From the NCBI GenBank assembly GCA_013396655.1, contig WBMV01008568.1, positions 1,159,329 through 1,223,328 of the forward strand: a DNA stretch of 64,000 nt. The letters run 5' to 3'. Shown piece after piece: positions 47,201-58,640 of this stretch. Under the pieces are notes generated by a model, which saw only the letters and a program-made list of their open reading frames with translations, made no database searches and was not told where the DNA came from. Positions within the stretch are counted from its first letter, which is position 1. Every line of letters begins with the position of its first letter. Origin of the DNA: Campylorhamphus procurvoides. Its lineage: Eukaryota > Chordata > Aves > Passeriformes > Dendrocolaptidae. The position numbers and the translations under genes are program-made.

Positions 47201-48504
47201 TCCAGACTCTGCAGGCCAGGAGATGGAGTTGTGGCTAGGTTGGAAAATATGAAAAATGTTGCTTCTGCTGTTCTCAGGCTCCAAGCATGTGCCACTCTAG
47301 CCAGCAAGCATGACTTGCCCTGCTGCCAGCCCTCACTTTGTGCTCTGGGGGTCATGAAAATTTTTCTGATCATGAGCACCAGGTCCAGCGCAGAGTGAGT
47401 ACAAAGCCAAGAAACCACTGGAGAGCTAGTGTTAGGCTACTGCAATGGCTCTGACTAGTTCACACTGAAGAATAATTTGGAGCATCATAGTTGGAAGCTG
47501 GAAGAGGGTTGTGGCTGAATTGCTTTGAGAGCCTGGGGAGACCTAGTGACTGAATGTGCATGTAAAGCAGAGTAATGATGTGATCTCCATGGCAGCATCT
47601 CAGAATTGTACAGTAATATTTTGAAATGTAATATAAATTCTAATTTTTCAGTCTTAACCCATCAAATCAGCTTTACTATAAATATCCACAGAATCCAGTT
47701 TCTCAAAGAACTAAGGCTGACAATTATTTTAAGACTGTCCAACCAAAGACAAAAATGCAATTTGTATTCCCTGCCAAAACACACTCCTTTAATTAGGAAA
47801 GATTTTGATTTTAGGCAGGATAAATCAAGGAAGTATAGAAATTACAGAAGGCCTGTGATCTCCACTTCTTCATACATCTGGATTTTGATAACCCTCATTT
47901 GCCTAGCATCTGAAAACACTGGGTCTCTCTAGGCATGTACACTGGCATGCTACTTACCATGACTGACTATGTTGTTGATCACCTTAGGACACAAAAAGGC
48001 ATAGAATCTGTCTGAAGCCACCAGCACACACTAGTGTTCACCATGGTGCATAACTCAGACCACATCTGAAAAGGCAGGGGCTGCTATTTGCAGAAGAAAA
48101 CTACAGGCTTTACACATCTAGAGAAACAAGAGAGCCTAAGGACTTTGCTGAACCCAACAGTGAGTCAGTGCTAGCCTTTGTGTCTGAGGAACCAGTTGTT
48201 GCTCCAAGTGGAAAACTGGGACCATGTGTGAACACTTAAGGGAGTAACTGAATGCCCTCAGTGATGGTTGTCTGGTCTCCATAATAAGAGCTGGATTCCA
48301 TTCAGAAGAACCAGTTGATTGAGAAAAGATGTTTTAGCAAATATCAGTTGTGATCTCTGCCTCTACCTGACTTTATCCTCTGTTGAGGAAATTCACAATA
48401 ATCTTTTGGGAGCTGCTGAAAAAGTTGTAAAAGTTGTCAGTTATCAAGGAATGGGAAGTGGAGGGGTGGTTAATGAAGTTGTGTTGAATAATGGAACCTG
48501 AGCA
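38271..48504. other. Long AT-rich non-coding stretch, no gene assigned
   Basis: No transposon, RNA gene or exon is recognisable over about 10 kb. The longest open frame is plus 38880-39302 (140 codons), rich in Phe, Ile, Ser and Trp, without a known domain, and ending in an A-rich tract at 39281-39310. The A-rich tract could be the tail of an old retroposon, but no parent gene is recognisable. Other frames, such as plus 39380-39667, plus 43681-44133 and minus 45582-45845, are likewise unassigned. A CT run followed by 13 A residues lies at 42301-42333. Confidence 0.6.
42301..42333 (+). repeat. Pyrimidine run abutting poly-A
   Basis: T6, a CT repeat and TTTT are followed directly by A13. This low-complexity tract explains the Lys/Phe runs in overlapping open frames and has no evident function. 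Confidence 0.85.
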
Positions 48505-48905
48505 TATTGGGAGGAGACATAGATGGGACAGGTGACCCCAACTGACCAAAGGGATATTCCAGACCATAGAACATCATGCTCAGAATATGAAGTGGGGGGA
48601 AGAAGGGGGAAGGGGGGGGTTGTTTGGAGTGATGGTGTTTGCCTTCCCAAGTAACCATTACATGTGAAGGGCCCTGCTGTCCTGGAGATGCCTGAGCACC
48701 TGCCTGTTCATGGAAAGCTGTGAATTGATTCTTTGTTTTTCTTTGCGTGTGTGAACAGCTTTTTCTTGCCCTATTAAACTACCTTTATCTCAATCCATGC
48801 GTTTTCTGGCTTTTACCCTTCCAGTTCTCTCCCTGATCCTGCTGGTGGGGGAGTGAGCAAGTGGCTGCATAGGCCTTGGCTGCCGGCTGGCGATAAACCA
48901 TGACA
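48505..48905 (+). mobile_element. 5'-truncated endogenous retrovirus LTR, plus strand
   Basis: The segment resembles the 3' two-thirds of an LTR type common in bird genomes. Landmarks in order are ACCCCAACTGACCAAAGGG, a degraded TATA region near 48581-48590, a G-rich block, and TTCCCAAGTAACC. They continue with the polyadenylation signal ATTAAA at 48773-48778, the TTTATCTCAA region, the GGGGGAGTGAGCAAGTGGCTG block, and the end at ...AAACCATGACA. No retroviral genes flank it, so it is a solitary remnant. The expected 5' end (TG...) was not found, so the left limit is uncertain. Recognition is from memory of the family, not a database search. Confidence 0.75.
48773..48778 (+). promoter_or_regulatory. 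LTR polyadenylation signal ATTAAA
   Basis: ATTAAA is a common variant poly(A) signal. Its place in the LTR, after the degraded TATA region and before the T-rich R/U5 part, fits an LTR polyadenylation signal and supports the plus orientation. It could still terminate chance transcripts. Confidence 0.55.
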
Positions 48906-51900
48906 AAAGCTATCATTAGGAAACAGGCCATTGTTAATTAGTGTGCAAATGTCATTATTATGCAAAGAGCTGTAACTCATTTGAAAGTTATTTGCATTTG
49001 TGGCGTAACTCTATAAACAAATGTTTTAGGTCTGAAAAATCTGATTGATCATCCCAGACCGGATTTGCTAACTCTACTCCCATTTTTGCCCCTGGATGCA
49101 AGGCACTTGGATATCAGAACCCTGGGCTGCTTTTGCAGATTGGGTGCTTTGAAGTCCAGATATGAAAAGTTTTGGACAGACATAAAGTGGTGTTCCCTAT
49201 AAACACCACAAACTCAGTCTTACCCTATGATGAAAAGCAATGGGCTCCAATCTGTCAGGCATGACAGCTCTTATCCATGCTAGAATTACTAATTAAAAAA
49301 AAATTAAATTACTTGTACTCTTAGTAAGCTATATATATTGTCATCTGTAGTAGCAGATGCATCACTGGAGTCAGGATTTCTTTAGAAATTGAGAGTGTTT
49401 TATTCTTTCCAATATTCAGAGAAACATTATGGTGTTGCTAGCAGCTTTGCTGCTAATTACACTTTCAACCAAAGCAAAATGAAATACATAGAGCATGAGA
49501 TAAGGTGCTGAGAATGTTTAATAAATAAGAGAATAATCAATAAACAAGTATTTCTAACAACTATTTCTGTGGAAACTGGAGCTTCTGATTATGAAATGAA
49601 GATACCAGCTCGGTGACTCAGATGCTGGGCCTCAGCTGAGGATCTACTGAGTACTCACCGCTCCTTCCCAATGTTTTAGGGTTAGGCCCATTTGTGGAGG
49701 GGTGCATTGTGGTGCTTGCAATTAAATGAGAAAGAAGTGTTTGACAAATGCTTGTCTGTGTGAGATGCTGGGATTCAGACCATTCAGTATCAGGCTGCAG
49801 CCTGATAAAACATGGCTTCTGGAGAAGAAAGAGCAGGAAATTACAATGCAGTTTCAAGACAGTGTGGCAATCATTGCCCAAATTCTGGAACCCGGTGTCA
49901 GCCGTGATGTTTTAAAGGATCACCCTCAATCTCCCAGAGGTCTGATGTTATATCTGCTGGCCCTGTGCAGGTGTTTCAACTGCCCTGAACACGTATGTGT
50001 AGTGAGAATATACTGAGCAAAGCTAAATGCCAGTGGTTGTTTTTTGGTCAAGTGTTATCCCATTGCACCCACAGTCCTGAGGGTCTGCATGCAGTCACTC
50101 CTGCAGCCCTGTGTGTCAGTCTCCATCAGCTTTCCAGTGCTCACTGCATGTCTGAGCTGAAGTGCTCAGTCATTATCACTCTGGTACTCCAAGAGCCCCA
50201 GGAGGAACCTGGTTGCTCAAGCTCTGTACAAGAGTAGGAATCTTCAGCAGCAGCAGTGCAGGTGAACACATCTCAGAGCCCCCTTTGCCTGCCTTTCATC
50301 TAGAAAGCAGCATCGTAAACACAAGGTCCTTTCCCTTCAAGGCTCTCTATTTGTCTTGGGAAGGTCTTCCAGAGGTTGGGGGTTTTCTGCGGTTTTGTCC
50401 CTCTCCTTCAGCTCAAGTGAGTGGGCTGCAGCAATGGGAGCAGCACTCCATTCTTCACTTGGTGCCAATCCCAGGTCTGCCCATCTCCATCCCCCGGGCA
50501 CCACCTCGCAGGCCCCAGGCAAGGAGGCAGGAGAGCTGAAATGCAAGTGTATGGCGAAAAGCAAAGGAAAGCCTGATAACACAGAGGTCATGGACTGGGA
50601 TGTGTGGCCAGCACAGATAACTGGCAGCTCTGGCTGATAGCTTCTCCCTAAGGAGGAGAAGGAAGAAAGCTCCTGTTACTGCATTTAAACGTGAGCCAAA
50701 TGCTCACCCACAGTCATTTTCAGGCAGAAAATTTAGATATGGTCTTCAGTCTTTTCTATTTGTACCACAGATGGTGAATATATTACCCAGTTTGTCCCAT
50801 TTTCTAGCTGTGACTGTGTATGTTTTCTACACATATTCCTCCCCTTGCAGAGGCTCCCAGTTCAGGTATTATTCTCCCCAAAACCTGATCTGATTGGGAG
50901 TTGCAATCACACAATTAGGGATGGAAAAAGTGAGGTATATTAGAAAGTGGGAAGGTCACAGTTTCAAAAACAACTCCCTGTCCCTCCTGTTTCTAAATAA
51001 GCTCCTATTTTTTAAATCCTCTTTCTCTACAGGGTTTGATTCTACCTTGTTGTTTGTATAGCATTTGGTATCATCAAATACAAGTGTGGAACCCTTGGCA
51101 TTACCATTGCTTTAAAAAATTGTTCTTAATTAAAAAGAAACAAGATTATTTATCTCTGTTTATATACTATGATCATATCTCTGATATATTTTATAACTAA
51201 AATATATATAGAAGATAAAAAAATCATTAATTAGAAAAAATTGCAGTTTTATGTCTTTCTGTATAAGACATTAAAAATGTCTTATAGAGAGCAAAGATGT
51301 TTCACAGTTCCAGAAATACAATTGCATGTTATTTCTTAATCTTCAGGTCAATCTGGAGTGCTACTATGCTCAGTCAGAAAAATCAGTTGATCAAAGCAAA
51401 CCTTAGCTCCCAGTTTAACATTAAAACCTAAAAACCAGTATGTTGATTTAAAATAAGTTGGCCCACCCTAGAGGTAAATATGTAACGCCACAGTTTCATA
51501 GGGGACTGAATTTAATATATGAAATACAATGCAGAAAAAGCATTAATAATAAAAAGATCAAAATTCTTTCCTAAAACGTGCTGTCCATTCTGTGTTTATA
51601 CATAACTTAGGAGGGGATTTATTGTTCACAAAAGGAAATCTGTGAAAATTTATTCCAGCTTTTAGTTGTTGAAACCACAGTGGAGAATTCAAGGGAGACA
51701 AATATGTGCTTTTTTGGTTGGCGGGGGCTTTTCTAATGTGTGATTTGCAAGCCTCAGAGAACTGTTTATTTTAGGACAAGCCAAGGACTGAATCACAGGG
51801 AGTCACTTTTTGTTTTATTTTACTTCTCTTCTCTCTGGAGAGATGCCAGGACTGGCAGAACTCCCATTCTCTGCCTGGTGCTGCTGGCTGCTTGCTGCTT

Positions 51901-53111
51901 CTATTGCATAACCAGCTCCCAGCCCCACGGCGTGAGGTGCCACTTGCTGCAGCAGGACTGGAGATCAGACTGTGTCATTGGGGGCCCTAATTAATTCATA
52001 GTGCTTAAATGTCCTCCTTTTCAGACACCAGCCATTTCAGGAGACTTCTCTGGGCGCCTTGCACAGACAGTGTCGGTCGCATCCCTGAGTATGCCCCTCT
52101 GCTCTCCCTGCAATGCGAGGAGGCAGCACCTGCTGCAATCCTCTCAACTTTCCTCAGCCCTCCCTCCTGTAGCCACGCTCTGCCCTTTGAAAAACCTCTG
52201 TCACCCCATATGCCCCATCTCTGCTGTCTTGCAGCTGCTGCCAAGCACCCTTGCTGGCCTGGGGAGGGGCAGCAGCTTCTCGCCCACAGTGCTGTGGGCA
52301 GCATAAGAAATTCCTCTTGCTTCCAGATCCATACAGGCTTGCCTGGTGAAATCAATCAGTGCCCATTGAACACAAGTTTCCTACAGGCCCAGGGTGCCTG
52401 GCCCAGGTGAGGTTTGTGTTTTTGGCATGAATGATCCCAGTCTGGGCTTTGGGCTCTGGGAACAGCTCAGGGAGAATTGGCTGTGTTTGGAATTCCATGT
52501 CTCTGGTGGAGATGCAGCATTTAAGCTTTAATTTGTTCTGCATGAATTTGCACAGGAGGCAAACACAGAGGTCAGACTCTGCCATGTTGAATCATGAGGG
52601 CCTCTTAGTTCTGCCTGCCTGCCTGCCTGCTGATCAAGGTTAATAAGAGCTGGCAAGCTCCAGAGGTCCAGTTATGCTGATTGCTTTAAAATTCTTCAAA
52701 GGCCACATTGACTGTTATGAGTAGAATCAACTGTGCTGGTCTCACTGGAGTTATGTTTGCTTTCCCCACTTGTCAGTTTATCTATTAATATACAGATGAA
52801 CCTGTTGCTGAAACAAACCACCTTTCTTAGGTCAATATCGATTTAGGTTGAAACTGCATTGAAATGGGGACAGAAGCATTTTAATAAAGGACTGTTGACT
52901 TGTGTTGCACTTTCCATATTGCACCTTCAACATCTGCAGTGCAAAGGAAGTATTAAAATTGAATTAAATCTTATTCTCTTGGGGCTGGCACCAGATACCC
53001 TTGAGACATGAGGATTGAAGACATCAGTGTTCTATTCACACCAAAGATGTTGCAAAATATACATATCATCAAAGAGAATTCTTCCTCCATCAAGTAAGTC
53101 TACAAAACAAA
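48906..53111. other. Non-coding sequence, no gene assigned
   Basis: AT-rich flanks with GC-richer patches at about 50080-50640 and 51830-52330, both CpG-poor. Overlapping open frames on both strands in these patches (for example plus 50162-50539, plus 52009-52410 and minus 52005-52355) reflect composition rather than a protein family. Very AT-rich DNA lies at about 51110-51250. A short CTGC repeat is at 52611-52631. Confidence 0.6.
52611..52631 (+). repeat. (CTGC)5 microsatellite
   Basis: Five CTGC units in perfect tandem. A short simple repeat with no evident function. Confidence 0.9.
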
Positions 53112-53545
53112 GATAGTGAAGGGCCTTGAGGGGAAACAGTATGAAGAGAGGCTGAGGGCACTTGGTCTGTTCAGCCTGGAGAAGAGGAGACTGAGGGGAG
53201 ACCTCACTGCAGTTACAACTTCCTTGTGAGGGGAAGAGAAGGGGCAGGCACTGATCTGCTCTCTGTGGTGACCAGTGACAGGACTGAGGCAATGGTCTGA
53301 AGTTGTGTCGGGAGGTTTATGCTGGGTATTAGAAAAAGGTTCTTCACCCAGAGCAAGGTTTGGCTCCCCAGGACAGTGGTCACTGCACCAAGCCTGACAG
53401 AGTTCAAGCAGCATTTGGATGATACTCTCAGGCACATGGTGTAACTCTTGAGGATGGTCCTGTGCAGGGACAGGAAGTGGACTTGATGATCCTTGTAGGT
53501 CTCTTCCAACTCAGCATGTTCTGTGATTCTGTGATTCTATAATTC
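53112..53545 (+). mobile_element. CR1 LINE fragment, plus strand, with ORF2 remnant
   Basis: The copy enters within the end of ORF2: the forward frame reads [20 protein letters not shown], and an in-frame TGA stops it at 53227-53229. The 3' UTR follows, and the element ends with the classic octamer tail TTCTGTGATTCTGTGATTCT at about 53519-53538. It belongs to the same subfamily as the minus-strand copies at 17161 and 24355. It is 5'-truncated and inactive. Confidence 0.95.
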
Positions 53546-56176
53546 AGTATAGTTCGCACAGACAAACCTGTGCTTCACACCTGAGCTGAACTTCTCGAGT
53601 CTGTATTACTGAGCTGGAGCCCAAGGCCCATATTCTCACAGGAATAACAACAGCATTCAAGTTCTAGAGCACAGCCCCACAAAAATTGTCTACGCCCTGA
53701 ACACTCAAAAGTTACAAGCCCCTAAACTCTCGGTGTTCATCTCCTGCCCCTGCTTCCCTGGTGCATGGCTGGCCATCTCCACACTTATCACACTTCTGCA
53801 CTTTGATTAGCAATCTGAGACTCTTCAGTTTGATTCCCCACACACCATGCATGCCCTGCCTGGCATAGCTAGTTCAGATAGCTGCTGTCCGGAGATCAGG
53901 ATAAAGTTTAGATTGATTTAATTTCAGTGTTGCTGAGGGAAAAACGGGGAGAAATCATTCAGGTTTTCTAGAGATTGTAAAGATAAATGAAGTATTGTCT
54001 GTGCTTTAAAAGTCCACTGCCTTTTCTGAAGAAAATGGCTCAGATGTTTAAAACCAAAGTGAGCGCTGAGTACCAGGTTTGCATAGACACCAATCTTAGG
54101 TTACAGAGAAATGCCTTTAGGGGTGAAAATCAGATTTCTGACACTCCTTCTCAATATTTCTGCCTTAGAAGACTCCCTCATCAGCCTGCTGTCTGGCAGA
54201 AAACCTGCTGGGAGATGTTTCACAGTCCCAGTGCATCTCAGCAGAACTCATCTATGTAAAGTCGGTTGGGTCTTGCATCCAGAGGATGGAGAAGTCAGCT
54301 GCAAAAATACCATGTGGGAATTCCCAAAAGAGTGCCTAAGGGTCAGCTGCCCTCATCCTGACATCGAGGCAGGGCAGGAAGATAATCCTCTGGGCTACAT
54401 GAAGATAAGAGGAGTATTTTCACCTGCTGGACAGAGGTAACAGCACCAAGTGATTGCAGAGTGATGATGCTCTGGAGGAAAGGGTTGATGCCTCTGGGTT
54501 AGCTGCTCACCACTGACCTGTCCTCTCAACCTGCACACTGGGCTGACTGTTGGCTATGAAATGCTGGTCTGAAAGAAGGTGTATGCAACCCAAACTGTTT
54601 TATGTCCAAGCATTCCCAGGCACTGCCATCACAGCAAAGGCTCTGTATCAATGTCAGGTTAACGAGAGTCTGTGTGGGAGGGAACAGGGAGCTGCTTTGC
54701 ACTCAGTGCTAATGCTTTTGCTTAAGCATAATCCAGCTGAAGGTCTTTTCAGTACAGCAGAGTTCAGTGGAGGACTAGCTGAGTGTGCTGGTTCAGAGGG
54801 CACTAATGCAATTGTGTGATTAATTTGCGGCTGTGCTTTTGTTTGCTGCGCAGGCTGTGGTTGGTGGAGATGGGCAGCGGGATACGGTCACTCCTCTGTG
54901 CTCTCTGTGCTCTGACAGAGATGACTGCTGGCTTCTCAGAGCTGTTTCTTTCAGAGCAAGGATGAGTCACTGCCTCCGGGTAAATAGTGAATGCTATGAT
55001 GGCCCTCACGTTTGAAAGACAGTGAGGTGGAACAAACAAGGTAATTTCTTAATAAATATTTATTTCAAGGAAACATATTGAGCTTAATCCTTTTCCCACT
55101 AATGTCAATGAAACTTATGCATTGACAAAAGGCACTGCCGCATTTATAACACATTTTGACATCTGTGGATGAAAGGTTCTAAATAATAGCTAAGGATTAT
55201 GTATTCCTCAGACAGAACATGAGTTAACCTGCTGGATAAATTAATGAACACATTGTTATGTAAGTATGGTAAAGTGCTGTTGATGCTTCGTGCTTAAACT
55301 TGACATGCTAACAAGAAGATGAGGACTTGGTTTATTTTACTTTATTTTTTTAACTTTTTTTTATTTTTTAATTTCATACCTATAGAGCTTGCTTGAAAGA
55401 TCTCCAAGAGCTTTCAGTTTAAAGACATTAAATTTCTGAACAGAGCCAAATATTTCAGCTCTTCTTCATAGGAAGAGAATTTGAGGTATTCAAAAGATCA
55501 CTGAGACTTCAGTGTCCTGGAATCTGTGAACTTAAGGCTGTAGCCCAGTCAATATAAAGATACAGAAAGTGATATTTAAATGTTCCCATGATGCAAAAAC
55601 ATTAAAATGGTCTCACAAAAAGAAATGGACCTTCCTGACGCAAAAATATCAGAAAGCAGGTGTTCTCCAGGTTTAGATTTTCAATAATGACCAAGAAACT
55701 TTAGCATGTACTCATTGTGGTATATCTTATATTCTACCCTAAGTCTCACCATGAACACTACCAGTGTGAAAGACCCCAGATGGCTTTTCTGGCTGTGTGG
55801 GGTGTTTCACCACTAATCCCATCCCTCCACCCCGCCGAGTCTGCCCTTGGAGACACAGTGCAGCATTGCTGGTGGGTGCTAAAGCCTGTCTTTGAACTCC
55901 AGCCCCAACACTGAGGGTCTGCTAAGTGCTGCTACAACTAAGCCAAAGACCTTTCTTTTCCTCTTCTTTTGTCTAGATCCCTGATCTTATTACAAACATT
56001 TGTACAGTGGTCCTCACTGTGGTACTGGAGGATCATTTAAATACCTAAAATGATCTCAAAACTAAAATAACTAGCAACTAAAAGTGATATCTAGTGATAG
56101 CACTTTTACAAGCATTAGACTGTGCTACACAAGTGGTTGGTGTTTGCTACTAAATGCTAGACAGCCTAGTAGGGAG

Positions 56177-56290
56177 TATTTATAACAAAGTACAATTTTA
56201 TATTTGTGTAAAATGGCAATATATTTATAACAAATTATGATTTGTTTAATTTGTAAATATAATTACATATTTATAATACATTGCAATTAC
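56177..56290. repeat. AT-rich tract with repeated TATTTATAA words
   Basis: TATTTATAAcaaa occurs at 56177, again at 56222, and as TATTTATAAtac at 56269, separated by 40-50 bp of AT-rich DNA. It is a degenerate repeat of about 45 bp period, or simply very AT-rich sequence of the type found in matrix-attachment regions. Function unproven. Confidence 0.5.
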
Positions 56291-57121
56291 AATTATGGAA
56301 GATGTTATAGAAAAGGTTCTGTTTTTCAGGTGTAGCCTACATAATTTCTACAAAGGAAACCCATAGAAATGACTAAAAGTGAAATCAGTTGTCACCAGCC
56401 AACTTCCAGTGCTTTTGGCTTAGCCTGGTATTCTATTTTCTGCACTTTCAGTTACTCCACAGTTATTCTTCTGGACTTGGACAAAGTAAAGATTAAAAGA
56501 TCACTTCCAGTGGATGACAGTTTTCTTCAGAGCTGAAGAGGATTTGGGATTTGTGGTTTGTTTGGGCTTTTTTTTTTGTTCTCCCTTCAAATTTAGTGAT
56601 TTGTACCTGAAAGAGTTTAATACTCTGCCTTCTGTTTCCATATCCCTGCTCTGCAAAGACTGCTTTGGTGTCTGTGCAATAAGATGTCAGCCTTTTTAAA
56701 GCTTCTGCTAAGAGAAAAACAAGTGACGTAATATGAAGTCACAGGTGGGTGTAAATAAGAAAACAAACAGAGAAATTTTAAAAAGTCAAGGAAACCTTGT
56801 GATATTTCCTGCCATCCTGAAATTTGTTACTGTTTTCCTGTGGGAATGAGGTTTGGCATGATTATGTTGTCTGTCTGTATGTCTCACCATATGCCTTCCA
56901 ATTTCAGTGACATTTGGCAGGGATATAATGGTCTGAAGGAGGTGATGCCTTCACAATTCTTATAAACACAGGTAGTTCAGTGCAGGAAGCTAAATCTAAG
57001 TGCCTTGACTGGGAAGGAGCTGATGTGGGAATCTCATGCACTATTAGGCCACAGAGGATTCAAGTGATAAAGTCTTTTTATATATGCCAATCCAAGATTT
57101 AAAATGGAGAATTTATACTTT

Positions 57122-57146
57122 CTTCTACAAGGTCACCTTGTAGAAG
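57122..57146. repeat. Perfect 25-nt palindrome
   Basis: CTTCTACAAGGT (57122-57133) is followed by a single C and the exact reverse complement ACCTTGTAGAAG (57135-57146). The centre contains AAGGTCA, a nuclear-receptor half site, overlapping its own inverted copy. It may be a snap-back mutation product, a dyad binding site or chance. Confidence 0.9.
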
Positions 57147-58279
57147 GTGACAAAACCCAATCATGTTAGAAAAAAATATCCTCGGGAAATAGGTCTGTCT
57201 AGTCCTGATGCTCAGGGATCTGCTTGTTCCCTGCCTTTCTGAAATATTTTATCCACTTAGATGACTCATGAGGACAAGGACTGTCTCTTGTAGAGAGTCC
57301 GTACCTAGCACAGTGAGTACCAGTCTCAGCTGAGTCAAGGACTCTTCCACAATGAAGGCAATTATGTGCTGATGGAGTCTGCTTGCTATGAAACAATCAG
57401 GCCCATCACTAACCTTCCTTTTCTTCTCTTAGATACAGATAACTGAGATTCTGCCTTCCATTAGTCCCTCCAGTATTAGTAAGAAGAATTATTTATTACC
57501 ACAGGAAAAGGCCAAAGATGAGACTGAAACTCATTTCAACATAGTGAAGACTTTGATTCTTTTTTAAGTCTCTTATACCTAAGACTTAACATAAAGAAAG
57601 GGTGATGCCAATGTAATGGGCTGGCACTTCTAACTTGCACTGCATTTGCTTGGAGGTAAGAGAGTATAACAAGCAAGGGTGAAAGAAAAGTGGGCATTTC
57701 TGTATTGTTTCTTTATAGGAGAGCGGAATGCACTCCCAAATGCATCTTGTCTTCATCTCACCATTGCAGTCATTGGTGTCAAAAGCTTTTATTGTCAGGT
57801 TTTTACTTGTGAAGAGACTGTCTGGCTGCTGGGGCAGCATTGGCAGCTGCTGTCAAGGGCAGCACAGCTGGAAATGCCTCCTGGAGGTCACAGCCTGTGG
57901 GTTGCTGCAGACAGCCAAAGCCCAGCTGCTGGGTTTTGTCTTAGCATTTAAACAGATACTCTGGTGTGGGGTGTTGCTCTCTGGACACAAACGCAGCAGT
58001 GAGCAGTGCTTCCCTCCTTATGGCATAGCAGCTAGCGTGCAGCTTCCTTCCCTGCATCACGCTCTCTCCCTTTCCAAAATGGTTGCAGACAGAAAGCGAT
58101 TACTTAAGAAATATTGTTAGTAGGATGATCTCTCCGCTACTGACCTTTTCGCAGTCCTGGGAGATTGAACAACTCTCCTGCTCAGCCCTGCCTAGTGCAG
58201 CACCTGCCTGTGTGAGCCCAGTCTGTTGCCAAACCAGCCTGTGATGCTCCTCTGCCACTGTTACCTCTGTATTTCTCCA

Positions 58280-58640
58280 TTTCCCTCCTCCGTGTCTTCC
58301 CCTCTCCCACCAGCTCCTTTCCCACAGAAGCCCCATCTGGTTTTCCTGCATGCTCCTGTCGCACTCCCTCCTTCCCGGTGCAGCTCCCACTCAGCCTCTT
58401 TCCCAGCGGGCTGGAGCTCAGCCTGACGGCGCAGTGACCTTTCCAGCGCATGCAGTGCCGTGTGTGCTGTGCAAACATGCTCCCCTCCACGTGTCAGCGC
58501 AGCCACAGCCACTCGTAAACTTTTGACCCTTGCTTAGTCCTCTGCCATCCCTGGCAGAAACAATGGCAGGGTTATACGCCCGGGTTTAGTTACCAGCATC
58601 CGGAGACTGCCAGGGAGCACAGCGTTGAAGCTCTGATTAC
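58280..58640. promoter_or_regulatory. Small CpG-enriched patch with NRF1-like and E-box motifs
   Basis: CpG frequency is visibly higher here than in the flanking DNA (judged by eye). The patch contains GCGCATGC (58446-58453), the core of an NRF1 site, and a CACGTG E-box (58488-58493). It is pyrimidine-rich in its left half. Open frames on both strands overlap without known domains. It may be a minor promoter or enhancer, or the remnant of a GC-rich repeat. Confidence 0.35.

Larger units (their letters stand above)
53546..58279. other. Non-coding sequence, no gene assigned
   Basis: Mostly AT-rich unique DNA. Notable points are a T-rich run at 55338-55372, a very AT-rich tract with repeated ATTTATAA words at 56177-56290, and a perfect 25-nt palindrome at 57122-57146. 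Open frames (such as plus 53987-54440 and plus 57728-58120) lack recognisable domains. Confidence 0.6.
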
